Part shown: positions 16,502 to 24,034 of the stretch, piece by piece
Position numbering within the stretch: position 1 is the first letter of the stretch
Layout of the letters: each line of letters opens with the position of its first letter
Assembly: GCF_000497245.1 (NCBI RefSeq)
Contig: NZ_AWTC01000018.1
Span: forward strand, 1 to 64,000
Direction of reading: 5' to 3'
DNA: 64,000 nucleotides
Source: Sporolactobacillus laevolacticus DSM 442
GTDB lineage: Bacteria > Bacillota > Bacilli > Bacillales > Sporolactobacillaceae
Made by a program: the position numbers and the translations under genes
Notes under the pieces: generated by a model
Seen by the model: only the letters and a program-made list of their open reading frames with translations
Databases searched by the model: none
What the model was told of the DNA's origin: nothing

Positions 16502-17065
16502 TTATTGGATTGCGTCAGATGGATCAATCGGGAACAACGGCAATTTTTCAAGATAGATAATATCTTCACGGTTAATGGCATCCTCACCCTCAGCGAGAAT
16601 CGCCGCTTTGCCGACTAAAGTGCCTCCGGCTCTCTTAATCAACTTTTCCAGCGCTCTGACTGATTCACCTGTGCTGATCACATCATCCACAATCAGGATT
16701 CGTTTTCCCTTGATCATTTCACTTTCTTCTTTTTCAATACAGAGCAGCTGTTTTCTCTGAGTTGTGATCGAATAGACTTCGGTAACAAATGGATCACTCA
16801 TATATGGCTTGATGCTTTTGCGAGCGACAACGTAGCGTTTCATTCCTGAGATTCTAGCAAGCTCTTGAATGAGCGGAATGCCTTTGGCTTCCGCCGTAAT
16901 TAAGTAATCTGCCTCCGGGATTCGTTTCTTGAGTTCCGCAGCAGCAAGTGTAACAAGTTCCGTATCCCCGAGGATGACGAAACTCGCAATCTTAATATTA
17001 TCCGCGATGCGGACAACCGGCAGTTTTCGTTCTACTCCCGCAACTTTAAGTACATATTCATCCAT
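16502..17065 (-). CDS. Purine-type phosphoribosyltransferase
   Basis: 187 aa, type I PRTase fold. The PRPP loop is ILIVDDVISTGESVRALEKL, and an earlier ADYLITAEAKGIPLI block resembles adenine or xanthine PRTases. It would join a nucleobase-like compound to PRPP. ATG start ten bases after AGGTGAG. It is the first gene of a five-gene leftward operon and is preceded by a riboswitch and a terminator. Base specificity is uncertain; a guanine-class aptamer upstream favours an oxopurine-like base. It could also act as a sensor-type PRT. Confidence 0.87.
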   Translation of the reverse strand: MDEYVLKVAGVERKLPVVRIADNIKIASFVILGDTELVTLAAAELKKRIPEADYLITAEAKGIPLIQELARISGMKRYVVARKSIKPYMSDPFVTEVYSITTQRKQLLCIEKEESEMIKGKRILIVDDVISTGESVRALEKLIKRAGGTLVGKAAILAEGEDAINREDIIYLEKLPLFPIDPSDAIQ

Positions 17066-17120
17066 TCATTGCTCACCTGATTCCTACAAAAATTGGTCCT
17101 CATCATTTTGAGGAAAAAAT

Positions 17121-17150
17121 AGAAAAAAGCAGGGAACAGGTGTCCTCTGC
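17121..17150 (-). terminator. Leader terminator of the PRT-ECF operon
   Basis: On the minus strand GCAGAGGA...TCCCTGC (17129-17150, one bulge) is followed by TTTTTT and more T-rich sequence. It lies 56 bases before the first start codon and downstream of the aptamer. A second perfect hairpin, GAAATTCTGC / GCAGAATTTC (17189-17225), sits between aptamer and terminator and may be the switching element. Confidence 0.75.
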
Positions 17151-17251
17151 CTTCTGACATTTTTTCTGAATCGCCATTGAAAACAGAAGAAATTCTGCGT
17201 AAAAAACCCTATATAGCAGAATTTCAACTTGGTTCAAGCAGAAAAAAGAAC

Positions 17252-17319
17252 ACCATAGCGCAGGCAATTTACGGTCGCCGCGTAGAGACTTCCACACCTT
17301 ATTTGCAGACTTATATGGT
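17252..17319 (-). promoter_or_regulatory. Purine riboswitch aptamer, guanine-type with altered core
   Basis: Read on the minus strand, 68 bases fold into the three-way junction of purine riboswitches. P1 is ACCATA/TATGGT (17314-17319 with 17252-17257). P2 has a 7-base loop AATAAGG, keeping the loop-loop AUAxGG pattern. J2/3 reads AAGTCTCTA. P3 has the canonical loop CCGTAAA, plus one bulged U. By alignment with the xpt aptamer, positions 47, 49-52 and C74 are conserved, so a guanine-like ligand is expected. U22 is replaced by G and A73 by G. The family is established; the altered ligand is inference. Confidence 0.85.
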
Positions 17320-17373
17320 TTCACATTCTATGTAATTCGACTTAATTCGACGCATTTCTTAATAGAAATTATA

Positions 17374-17799
17374 TCACTGTAATAATTTTTTGGCAACCGA
17401 ATCATTATTCAAAATATTTTTCGTTCTCTCTCTAATTATGCTCAGATTCGCCTGTCCTCTAGCGCCAATACATACCTCAAAAAAGATCGATATCGCTGAT
17501 GTATCGCTGATGGGTACACGCACACATCGTTTGCCATACTTAGCATTTGGCAATTTGCTTTTCAACACGCGAATCTGCTCATCATCAGAAGTGTGGAACG
17601 TAAAGTGATCCCGTGCTGCTAAGAAAGCTATGTATTTGCCATCATAAAAATAAGTCGGCATCTGGGAAAACGTTGTTTCTTCCCAATCCGAAAAATGGGT
17701 ACGCATATAAGTCACCATTGCGCTTAACCATATCTTTTGTTCCTTACCGAAACGATTGAGGTACTCTAATCGTTTCAAATATTCATTAAGCGGTTTCAT
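17374..17799 (-). CDS. DUF1801 (YdhG-like) protein
   Basis: 141 aa. Hallmarks of DUF1801: WEETTFSQMPTYFYDGKYIAFLAARDHFTFHT and a basic middle region (NAKYGKRCVRVP). Family members have a frataxin-like fold; the function is unsettled. I use the ATG at 17797-17799, after GATGGTG; five more residues are possible from 17814. Single gene, transcribed leftward toward the riboswitch region. A second DUF1801 protein is encoded at 52889. Confidence 0.8.
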   Translation of the reverse strand: MKPLNEYLKRLEYLNRFGKEQKIWLSAMVTYMRTHFSDWEETTFSQMPTYFYDGKYIAFLAARDHFTFHTSDDEQIRVLKSKLPNAKYGKRCVRVPISDTSAISIFFEVCIGARGQANLSIIRERTKNILNNDSVAKKLLQ

Positions 17800-17954
17800 T
17801 TTTTCACCATCCAAATCAAAGGTTTGTATGTTTAGAATTGATAAATTTTGCCTATTTTATACACAGCACCGAAAATCATGAACCAAAAAGCATCAATTGA
17901 AGTTCTCTATATGTACTATTGCTTTGAAGGCTATCCGCCTCGGATGAATTGTGA

Positions 17955-18089
17955 ATGGCCGTCCCTAGCCATGCAAAGACATTGTACGAATATGAGGAAT
18001 TCAAAAAGGCAGAATCTGTCGTTGCCTACATTTACGATTTAAAATGGAGCACGCAAGAAAAAAAGCCATTCTTGTCCCAAAATGGATAG
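17955..18089 (+). other. Possible decayed coding remnant in the 17.8-18.2 kb gap
   Basis: Within about 400 bases lacking a clear gene, a 44-codon frame (ATG 17955, stop 18087-18089) has coding-like composition (LYEYEEFKKAESVVAYIYD then LKWSTQEKKP). No ribosome-binding site, no recognised family. Another frame over 17848-18042 is also open. I can support only degraded coding sequence, not a gene. Confidence 0.2.
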
Positions 18090-18125
18090 GAATGGCTTAA
18101 CTGTTGAAAAAGTTTGGAGGCGGAC

Positions 18126-18188
18126 TTGGTCCTATTCTCGGTGAAGTTGGTCCTATTCATAAAAATGTTGATCCCGTTAAATAGTACT
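18126..18188. repeat. Tandem array of three 21-bp units
   Basis: The phrase ttggtcctattc begins at 18126 and 18147, and a diverged ttgatcccgtta at 18168, an exact 21-bp period. It lies just past the 3' end of the GNAT gene at 18205. Confidence 0.7.
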
Positions 18189-18204
18189 CTTTTATAAGAA
18201 CCTT

Positions 18205-18660
18205 TTACTCTCGTTCTAAAATATATCTCCGCTTATAAAATCCAAATTTTTGATAAAAGTCTAATGCATGCTCATTGCCTTCACTGACACCGATGACGAT
18301 GGTTTGGGCCTGATAATTTTCCAACCACGTAATTGATCGATTGATGAGTTCCGCTCCTAGCCCATATTTACGATATTCATTTTCAATGAATAAAGAATCA
18401 ATTTCTCCCTGTTTCTCCTTGTTTACGGTACAAATACAATAGCCAACATAGGCATTATTTGTTTGATCAACAATTAAATTGATGGTGACATCACAGGCCT
18501 CTTTTAGCAAATTTTGTTTTCGCTTTTCAAAAGTGAGCTGCTCAAATTTATGTGAAAAATGTGTTGAACGTTTTTTATGGTATTCATTTAGTTTAGCCCA
18601 TAAAGGTTCTACAATATCAAGCAACTCCGGTCCACCACTAATAATTTCTACTTGTTTCAT
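18205..18660 (-). CDS. GNAT acetyltransferase
   Basis: 151 aa from the ATG at 18658-18660, which follows GAGGAAT; the longer frame from 18696 has no ribosome-binding site. GNAT features: YVGYCICTVNKEKQGEIDSL (strand 4), IENEYRKYGLGAELINRSI (acetyl-CoA loop) and NEHALDFYQKFGF. Substrate unknown. It is 45 bases downstream of the MBL hydrolase gene on the same strand and may be co-transcribed with it. Confidence 0.83.
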   Translation of the reverse strand: MKQVEIISGGPELLDIVEPLWAKLNEYHKKRSTHFSHKFEQLTFEKRKQNLLKEACDVTINLIVDQTNNAYVGYCICTVNKEKQGEIDSLFIENEYRKYGLGAELINRSITWLENYQAQTIVIGVSEGNEHALDFYQKFGFYKRRYILERE

Positions 18661-18705
18661 CGTATATTCCTCACAATCATCAAAGAAAATAGTCAATAAT
18701 CTGAT

Positions 18706-19491
18706 TTAGAATTGAACACTCAGCTTTTGAAAATGATGTATGCCTGTACCAAATCTAACCAGGCTATGATTAATTAAAAAATCAGCATCAACTCTGGCTT
18801 CATGCAAAATAGATGAATCCATACCAAGTTCGTTATGCCCACCAAAAACTTTTGAAACGTCTTTTTCTAGATTTGCAACCTTCTTAAACGACTTTACCAA
18901 GTCGGCGGGATTTGTAGAAGGGAAGAAGGCATAAATTGGTGTCTTTGTATAGATTAAATCGCCAGTAAACAGGTAGCCGGTTGATTCATCGTAAAAGCAT
19001 ACATGACCGGGTGAGTGTCCCGGTGTGTCAATTACTTTAAGCTTTCTTCCACCAAGTTCAAAGACATCCTTGTCTTGAAACAGACCGGTGGGTTTTCCTT
19101 TAAAGATGTTATAGTTTTCAGGTTGTACTGACGGAGGGAGTGGTTTTGTTATATCTCTAAAAACTTCTTTACGGATCTGCTCAATTGATAAACCCGGAAT
19201 TCCATTTTCTAGCCAATCTTTTTCTTTCGTATGTACATAGATTTTATTGAACAATCCATGGCTGCCAATATGATCCCAGTGAACATGAGTGGTTAATACG
19301 ATAACCGGGAGTTTTGTCAGTTGGTCAACAACAGAGCGTAAATTACCTATACCCAATCCTGTATCAATTAGCGCTGCTCGTTCATGACCGATTAATAGGT
19401 AAGAGTGGACATGCTCCCAGTGTCCGTATTCGCTGATTGCAAATGTTTGGCTATCAATCTTCTCAACGGTAAACCAGTCAGTATTTGACAT
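18706..19491 (-). CDS. MBL-fold metallo-hydrolase
   Basis: 261 aa. The zinc site is THVHWDH (HxHxDH), followed by DTPGHSPGHVCFY, FTGDLIYTKTP and a final GGHNELG. This is the general glyoxalase II-like hydrolase layout with a C-terminal helical extension. It is cytoplasmic (no signal peptide) and hydrolyses an unknown ester, thioester or phosphodiester. The ribosome-binding site before the ATG is weak (AGAGTG). Confidence 0.87.
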   Translation of the reverse strand: MSNTDWFTVEKIDSQTFAISEYGHWEHVHSYLLIGHERAALIDTGLGIGNLRSVVDQLTKLPVIVLTTHVHWDHIGSHGLFNKIYVHTKEKDWLENGIPGLSIEQIRKEVFRDITKPLPPSVQPENYNIFKGKPTGLFQDKDVFELGGRKLKVIDTPGHSPGHVCFYDESTGYLFTGDLIYTKTPIYAFFPSTNPADLVKSFKKVANLEKDVSKVFGGHNELGMDSSILHEARVDADFLINHSLVRFGTGIHHFQKLSVQF

Positions 19492-19576
19492 ATGATCACT
19501 CTTTTTATTGGTAGATTCTTTTTTTATTTTGACGTATCCATCTACTTCAAAGTAAAGAAGAACTGTGCAGTAAAAA

Positions 19577-20266
19577 TTAAATTGCCATCAACTCCTTTAG
19601 AGAACTTATCATTTTTCTTTGACCGTATTCTTTTATGGTACTTGTTCTGTTTATTAAGACTGAATATATACCAATACTATTTGCTCCTAAAATATCTTTT
19701 TGTTCATCGCCTACAAATACCATTTCGTTTGCTGCCACATCCAGATTGTTTAATAAATCTGAATAACCCTGTTTGTTTGGCTTCCTAAAGCCAACGTCAA
19801 CCGAGGTCAACAATACATCAATATATCTCTTAAAAGCTTCAATATCATTTAAAACATAATCCCTATCCATCCCATAGGGTACATCCGTTAAAATGCCAAT
19901 CCTTACTCCTTGTTTCTTTAAAGTTTCTAAGGTTATGACTGTATCATCGTATAGGCGTGACGTTCGTTGAAAATAAGAATAAAATACATTTTTTATTTTG
20001 TTTAAATAGCTATCCTTGTTCAAATTCCATGCTTCCAGCATTTCAGAGAATATTTGGTTTGATGATACTTCAACTTCTCTATAATTCATTCTTGTATTAT
20101 ATTTTGATAGTATCTCTTCTCCTATTCCAATCATATTATTATTAGGAATACAATCACAGCTGATCAGAACATCTTTAAGAGCTTCTTTATACAGACTTTT
20201 CCAACTTTGTGGAACATTTTCGTATTTAATAAGAGTACTTCCCAAGTCGAATCCTATCGCTTTCAT
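19577..20266 (-). CDS. HAD hydrolase with DxG motif I
   Basis: 229 aa, subfamily IA. Motif I is IGFDLGSTLIKYE, so the nucleophile Asp is present but the second Asp is Gly, as in some YihX-like proteins. Motif II is IGILTDVPYG (Thr), motif III GFRKPNKQGY (Lys), motif IV VFVGDEQKDILGA. Helical cap at about residues 20-90. GGAG precedes the ATG. Probably a phosphatase; the missing acid/base Asp could mean slow or different chemistry. Confidence 0.83.
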   Translation of the reverse strand: MKAIGFDLGSTLIKYENVPQSWKSLYKEALKDVLISCDCIPNNNMIGIGEEILSKYNTRMNYREVEVSSNQIFSEMLEAWNLNKDSYLNKIKNVFYSYFQRTSRLYDDTVITLETLKKQGVRIGILTDVPYGMDRDYVLNDIEAFKRYIDVLLTSVDVGFRKPNKQGYSDLLNNLDVAANEMVFVGDEQKDILGANSIGIYSVLINRTSTIKEYGQRKMISSLKELMAI

Positions 20267-20369
20267 ATTTTTTGCTCCGATTCAAGTTATTTTCTGAGTA
20301 CACTTTTGCTCATTATCCGTTAACTGCGTAGCAAAGACGTACCATGAAACAAACGTGTTTAAGTGACTT

Positions 20370-21575
20370 TCAAATATTGAGGTTATCCTCTTCACTATTA
20401 TTTTGTTCAGTATCAATGAAATGCAGAAGTATTAGTCCAACGGTACAAAGCAATCCAACTGTTACATAGATCAAATAAGCGACATTCATTTGTATGTATA
20501 TGCCTGATAGTGTTGGCCCGAGAAAGAATCCTAGGAACGTAAAGGTCTGTAAAATTCCATTGGCCGATCCGCGGGAATCTACAAGAAATAAACGATTGAT
20601 CAAAGAAGGCAGGACAGTCGTTAAGCACATGAATCCGGACATGACAAGTATCGCTGAGAACCAGATACAAAACGCGAATGGGGCAAGGAGCAGGATGAGA
20701 CCTGAGCCGAGAAAAAGCAGCGAGATAAAGCTCACACGTTTGAAATGTCCGTAATCTGCATCCCTTGTTCCTAGCTTCATGACGATCATTCCTATAATTA
20801 ATGCGGGGGCAAAAACAAGCCATAGATTACTAATTGGCATATAGTGATCAAACTTATCCGGCAAAATAAAAAACAGGCAAGCCATGATAAAGTTATAAAT
20901 AACACCAAGTAAACTAATGAAAATTAGATTTTTGTTATGAACCATTTGCCAAAGCATTGCCCACGGATGGCTATTTGTATTATGCCCTGAGAACTTTTCA
21001 TGGGTGAAGAATAGAATGAACAGCAAAGAAATTCCGATCAGGAAGGCTGCGCCAAGAAACAGCCATTTTAGACTCATGAATTGATAAAGGATGGGGCCTG
21101 CGACGAAGGCAATTACAGCCGATGGGGCGACAATCATCCCAACAAATCCCATCGCTTGATTACTTTTTTCCTTAGGCGTAACGTCTCCTACCCAGGAATA
21201 AGCGATCCCCATAATCGCACCACTTCCCTGAAGTGCTCGTGCAAAAATAAAGACATAGATATTTGATGTTAGTCCAGCAAGAAGCAGACCGAGAAAAAGC
21301 TGAAGGAGACCAAGTATTAATAACTTTTTTCTTCCTATTCGATCACTCCACACACCATAGGGAATCTGGAAAAATCCATTTGTCAATCCATAAATACCTA
21401 GAGCCAGCCCGGCTAAAAAAGGCGTGCTTCCGTTCAATTGCCTACCAAATAATGAAATAAAAGGATTAAGCATGGTCATCGACAATTCCCGGAGTCCCAT
21501 AATAATACCCAGGAGAATGAGAAACTGTTTATTTAATGGCTCTGTTATAACATCTTTTTGAGATGAAGAACCCAT
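20370..21575 (-). CDS. MFS transporter, 12 TM
   Basis: 401 aa, twelve hydrophobic segments. The MFS motif A after helix 2 is GVWSDRIGRKKLLILG, and RALQGSGAIMG in helix 4 fits drug/proton antiporters. The central loop is about residues 195-212 (FTHEKFSGHNTNSHP). It resembles the YajR-like group of exporters. GGGGAG precedes the ATG. It is followed downstream by a hairpin repeat and the HAD gene. Substrate unknown. Confidence 0.87.
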   Translation of the reverse strand: MGSSSQKDVITEPLNKQFLILLGIIMGLRELSMTMLNPFISLFGRQLNGSTPFLAGLALGIYGLTNGFFQIPYGVWSDRIGRKKLLILGLLQLFLGLLLAGLTSNIYVFIFARALQGSGAIMGIAYSWVGDVTPKEKSNQAMGFVGMIVAPSAVIAFVAGPILYQFMSLKWLFLGAAFLIGISLLFILFFTHEKFSGHNTNSHPWAMLWQMVHNKNLIFISLLGVIYNFIMACLFFILPDKFDHYMPISNLWLVFAPALIIGMIVMKLGTRDADYGHFKRVSFISLLFLGSGLILLLAPFAFCIWFSAILVMSGFMCLTTVLPSLINRLFLVDSRGSANGILQTFTFLGFFLGPTLSGIYIQMNVAYLIYVTVGLLCTVGLILLHFIDTEQNNSEEDNLNI

Positions 21576-21667
21576 ATGTATCTCCCCAGTTCTTATCCAT
21601 TATTTTGCTTACAAAAACGAATCCCCCAAAAGATGATTCTAAATCATTTACTCTCTGATTCAATTAT

Positions 21668-21700
21668 CGCTAACTGCGCAGTAGTGAACGTACTATCTAT
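21668..21700. repeat. Dispersed hairpin repeat copy
   Basis: Reads ctgcgcagtagtgaacgtac, very close to the copy at 121-150 (tgcgcagtagtatacgtactg). It lies between the MFS promoter region and the small membrane gene at 21708. Confidence 0.55.
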
Positions 21701-21707
21701 TATGGGT

Positions 21708-21923
21708 TTAAAAATGAAATACTTTTTTCAATAACCTTTTTTTATAAGTTCTCAGTTTAGATATATCATGATTCTGAGCATACATTCCTATTAATATAAG
21801 AGTCAACCCCACCCCACAACATAGTCCTTCAATAAAACTCGGTAACAAATTAAAAGCATTTGAAATGAGCCAAATTCCATTGAAAAATAATCCTAGTTTA
21901 ATATAATTGTTAATCTTTTTCAT
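21708..21923 (-). CDS. Small two-helix membrane protein
   Basis: 71 aa. Hydrophobic stretches at about residues 9-26 and 32-49 (CCGVGLTLILIGMY) and a basic C-terminus (KLRTYKKRLLKKVF) suggest two membrane helices. The ATG at 21921-21923 follows GAGGTG by six bases; the in-frame GTG at 21930-21932 is part of that site. No family recognised. Confidence 0.6.
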   Translation of the reverse strand: MKKINNYIKLGLFFNGIWLISNAFNLLPSFIEGLCCGVGLTLILIGMYAQNHDISKLRTYKKRLLKKVFHF

Positions 21924-21995
21924 ATAGTTCACCTCAGCTATATTTTATTGTGCAGTATCCGTCAACCTTGCAGTACAACACGTTCTCATTATCTA

Positions 21996-22717
21996 TCAAT
22001 TATCTCTTCTCATTAAGCTATAGCTTTGTGCTGTGGGTCCTATCTCTGGTTGTTCTGCTAGAAAAAGGGCTAGTGAGTAACATCTTTAGGTTCCTTCACC
22101 CACTCACTGTCAATGCTAAAAACATTAGATTTTTTGTTGTTATCCATTGACGTATTTACAGGTCCGGGAATAAGTTCATTAACACTTATTTTATATTTCC
22201 AGAGTTCCTGAGCTAATACCCGAGTCAGCATCCATAATCCAGCTTTTGAGCAAGCATAAGCTGAACCGCCTTGAGCACCTTTATGCCCTCTACCTGAACC
22301 TATTGTTATAATTTTTCCACCATGTACTTTCATATACGGGATCGCTGAATAGGCACAATTATATGCACCAATTAAATTTACATTTATTGTATCCATCCAG
22401 TTTTGGGGATCACTCTCTTCTACCAAATTCCGGTCATTGTTAACTCCTGCATTTATGACTAATAGATCAACACCACCGAAATGCTCTTTAGATTTTTTGA
22501 ACAGCGCTTTAACGGATTCAAGATCCGTCACATCTGTCTGAACTACTAAAGCTTTCCCGCCTTTTTCTTGTATCTCTTCAGCAACTTGTTCGATTTCTAA
22601 CGCAGTCCTTGCTGCACAAACAACACATGCTCCATTTTCAGCGTAAGCGAGTGCTATCGCTTTTCCAATACCTCTCCCTGCTCCAGTGACTACAGCTACT
22701 TTGCCTTTCAAATACAT
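21996..22717 (-). pseudogene. SDR oxidoreductase with C-terminal frameshift
   Basis: The main frame (215 codons from ATG 22717) is a classical SDR: VAVVTGAGRGIGKAIAL, LLVINAGVNND, IITIGSGRGHKG, SAYACSKAGLWM. It ends abruptly at KEPKDVTH. In the next frame the DNA reads on as PLALFLAEQPEIGPTAQSYS and LMRRDN to a TGA at 21996-21998, the expected SDR tail. One missing base at about 22072 explains this. The catalytic Ser, Tyr and Lys are upstream of the lesion, so partial activity is possible. Like 8523, either recent decay or an indel error. Confidence 0.85.
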
Positions 22718-22762
22718 ATGATCATCTCTTTTATTCTATTTTTTCTTTTCAATTCGCATATT

Positions 22763-22846
22763 TTATCGATCACTTTTGGAAATTTATCGATCATTTTCAA
22801 AAATATATCGATCACTTTCGCAGATTTATCGATCATTTTACTTTTT
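22763..22846. repeat. Tandem array of four 21-bp units with ATCGATCA core
   Basis: ATCGATCA occurs at 22765, 22786, 22807 and 22828, an exact 21-bp period, each followed by a T-rich stretch. It lies 48-130 bases upstream of the SDR start on the minus strand, so the sites would face one side of the helix. Confidence 0.8.
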
Positions 22847-22969
22847 AATATTTATATTAAATGAGTTTGGCTGTTAGTATGTCTGGTTTTTCTACCAACT
22901 TCATTATTTACTGTGTATTATCCTTCTAATGTGTAATAAAACCAAGGTGCGAAGCATAAGAAATTTAGC

Positions 22970-23920
22970 TTAAATGTAATCTTTAATCAATAGCTGGCTT
23001 AAGTTACAGAGGCCATCGATATTTTGTTTTTCTAAGGGTACAAAGCCAATTGAACTTAACCCTCTTTTAAGTTCAATTGGTAGACTTTCATAGAATTGTT
23101 CAAATGTTTTTTGATCATCAATACAAAAATAAAGCCAAAGGGCTTCTCCATACATTTGCCATTGAAGGTTAAACAGATCACCGGTATTGATAAATCGTTT
23201 ATTTTTACGCTCAACTAGCATTTCTTGAAGTGGATCGAGATCAAAAGGTAAGTCATAGTTTTGTTCTCTTAAGTATTCTCTGAGCAAGTGCAGAATTGGA
23301 GAGAAGTCTGTTATACTGCTACATTCACGAATCGATGAATACTTTTTTAACGAGCTAAACAGTTGTTGATTTTTCCTGATACAGGGGATTAAACAGCCTG
23401 TTGCTAGTGTTCTTTCGGTCATATACATATGTAAGAAGGCAGCTTCACACCACGCCCCCATTGCAGCATGCGTTGCAGAATACGTCCTACCGGCTTTATA
23501 AAATTGATTGGCAGCCATTGTCCTATCTTTAACAATTCTTTGAACTTCACTGATCATTTGTTGTTTACCGCTTAATGAGTTGAAAAATTCGATTGCTCTA
23601 TTTTGAATTGTCTCCAACAGATTACTCTTGTCTCTAATGATCTTAATTTCAGATAGAAATCTAAACGCCCATGGGGATTTGTAAACCTGCTCAATCTGAG
23701 GAAGGGGAGTAAAGTGTACCTGAACGATTTCACTACAAAATTCTATGTTTTTATCGATTTGTTGGTCAGAAGCATTAAAGATCGTTAAATCGATATCACT
23801 ATATTTATCTGCTGTTCCCCTCGCAGCAGAACCGCTAATTGAAGCATAGCTTTCCTCTGGAAAAGTCAAAGTGACAAATTCTTTAGCCAAACGAATCAGT
23901 TCATTGCTTCTACTATTCAT
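22970..23920 (-). CDS. Nucleotidyltransferase-domain protein
   Basis: 316 aa. The N-terminal Pol-beta-type nucleotidyltransferase motif is ISGSAARGTADKYSDIDLTIF (GS...D-x-D), followed by a helical C-terminal half like aminoglycoside/lincosamide nucleotidyltransferases or MNT proteins. Catalytic carboxylates are present. Unusually Cys-rich in the middle (CEAAFLHMY, CLIPC, ECSS). Substrate unknown; no antitoxin (HEPN) partner is adjacent, so a toxin-antitoxin role is unsupported. GAGGTAG precedes the ATG. Confidence 0.78.
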   Translation of the reverse strand: MNSRSNELIRLAKEFVTLTFPEESYASISGSAARGTADKYSDIDLTIFNASDQQIDKNIEFCSEIVQVHFTPLPQIEQVYKSPWAFRFLSEIKIIRDKSNLLETIQNRAIEFFNSLSGKQQMISEVQRIVKDRTMAANQFYKAGRTYSATHAAMGAWCEAAFLHMYMTERTLATGCLIPCIRKNQQLFSSLKKYSSIRECSSITDFSPILHLLREYLREQNYDLPFDLDPLQEMLVERKNKRFINTGDLFNLQWQMYGEALWLYFCIDDQKTFEQFYESLPIELKRGLSSIGFVPLEKQNIDGLCNLSQLLIKDYI

Positions 23921-24034
23921 TAGATGACTACCTCTTTTTTATTTCATTGTAAAAGAATCATTTCAAACTTTGCATATTCAAATTTTCTCAGAATATAATC
24001 GTATCCGTTAAGTTCAACGAAAAGAGGTGTATTT

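Noticed and set aside
19492-19788. 98-codon + strand frame reading into the HAD gene
   Set aside because: It overlaps the HAD gene 19577-20266 and its ribosome-binding region is weak; composition is that of antisense to a coding gene.
22763-22846. CRISPR-like array
   Set aside because: Unit period is 21 bp with no separate spacers and no cas genes; it is a simple tandem repeat.
22970-23920. MNT-type antitoxin of a toxin-antitoxin pair
   Set aside because: The protein is far longer than minimal MNT antitoxins and no HEPN partner lies next to it.
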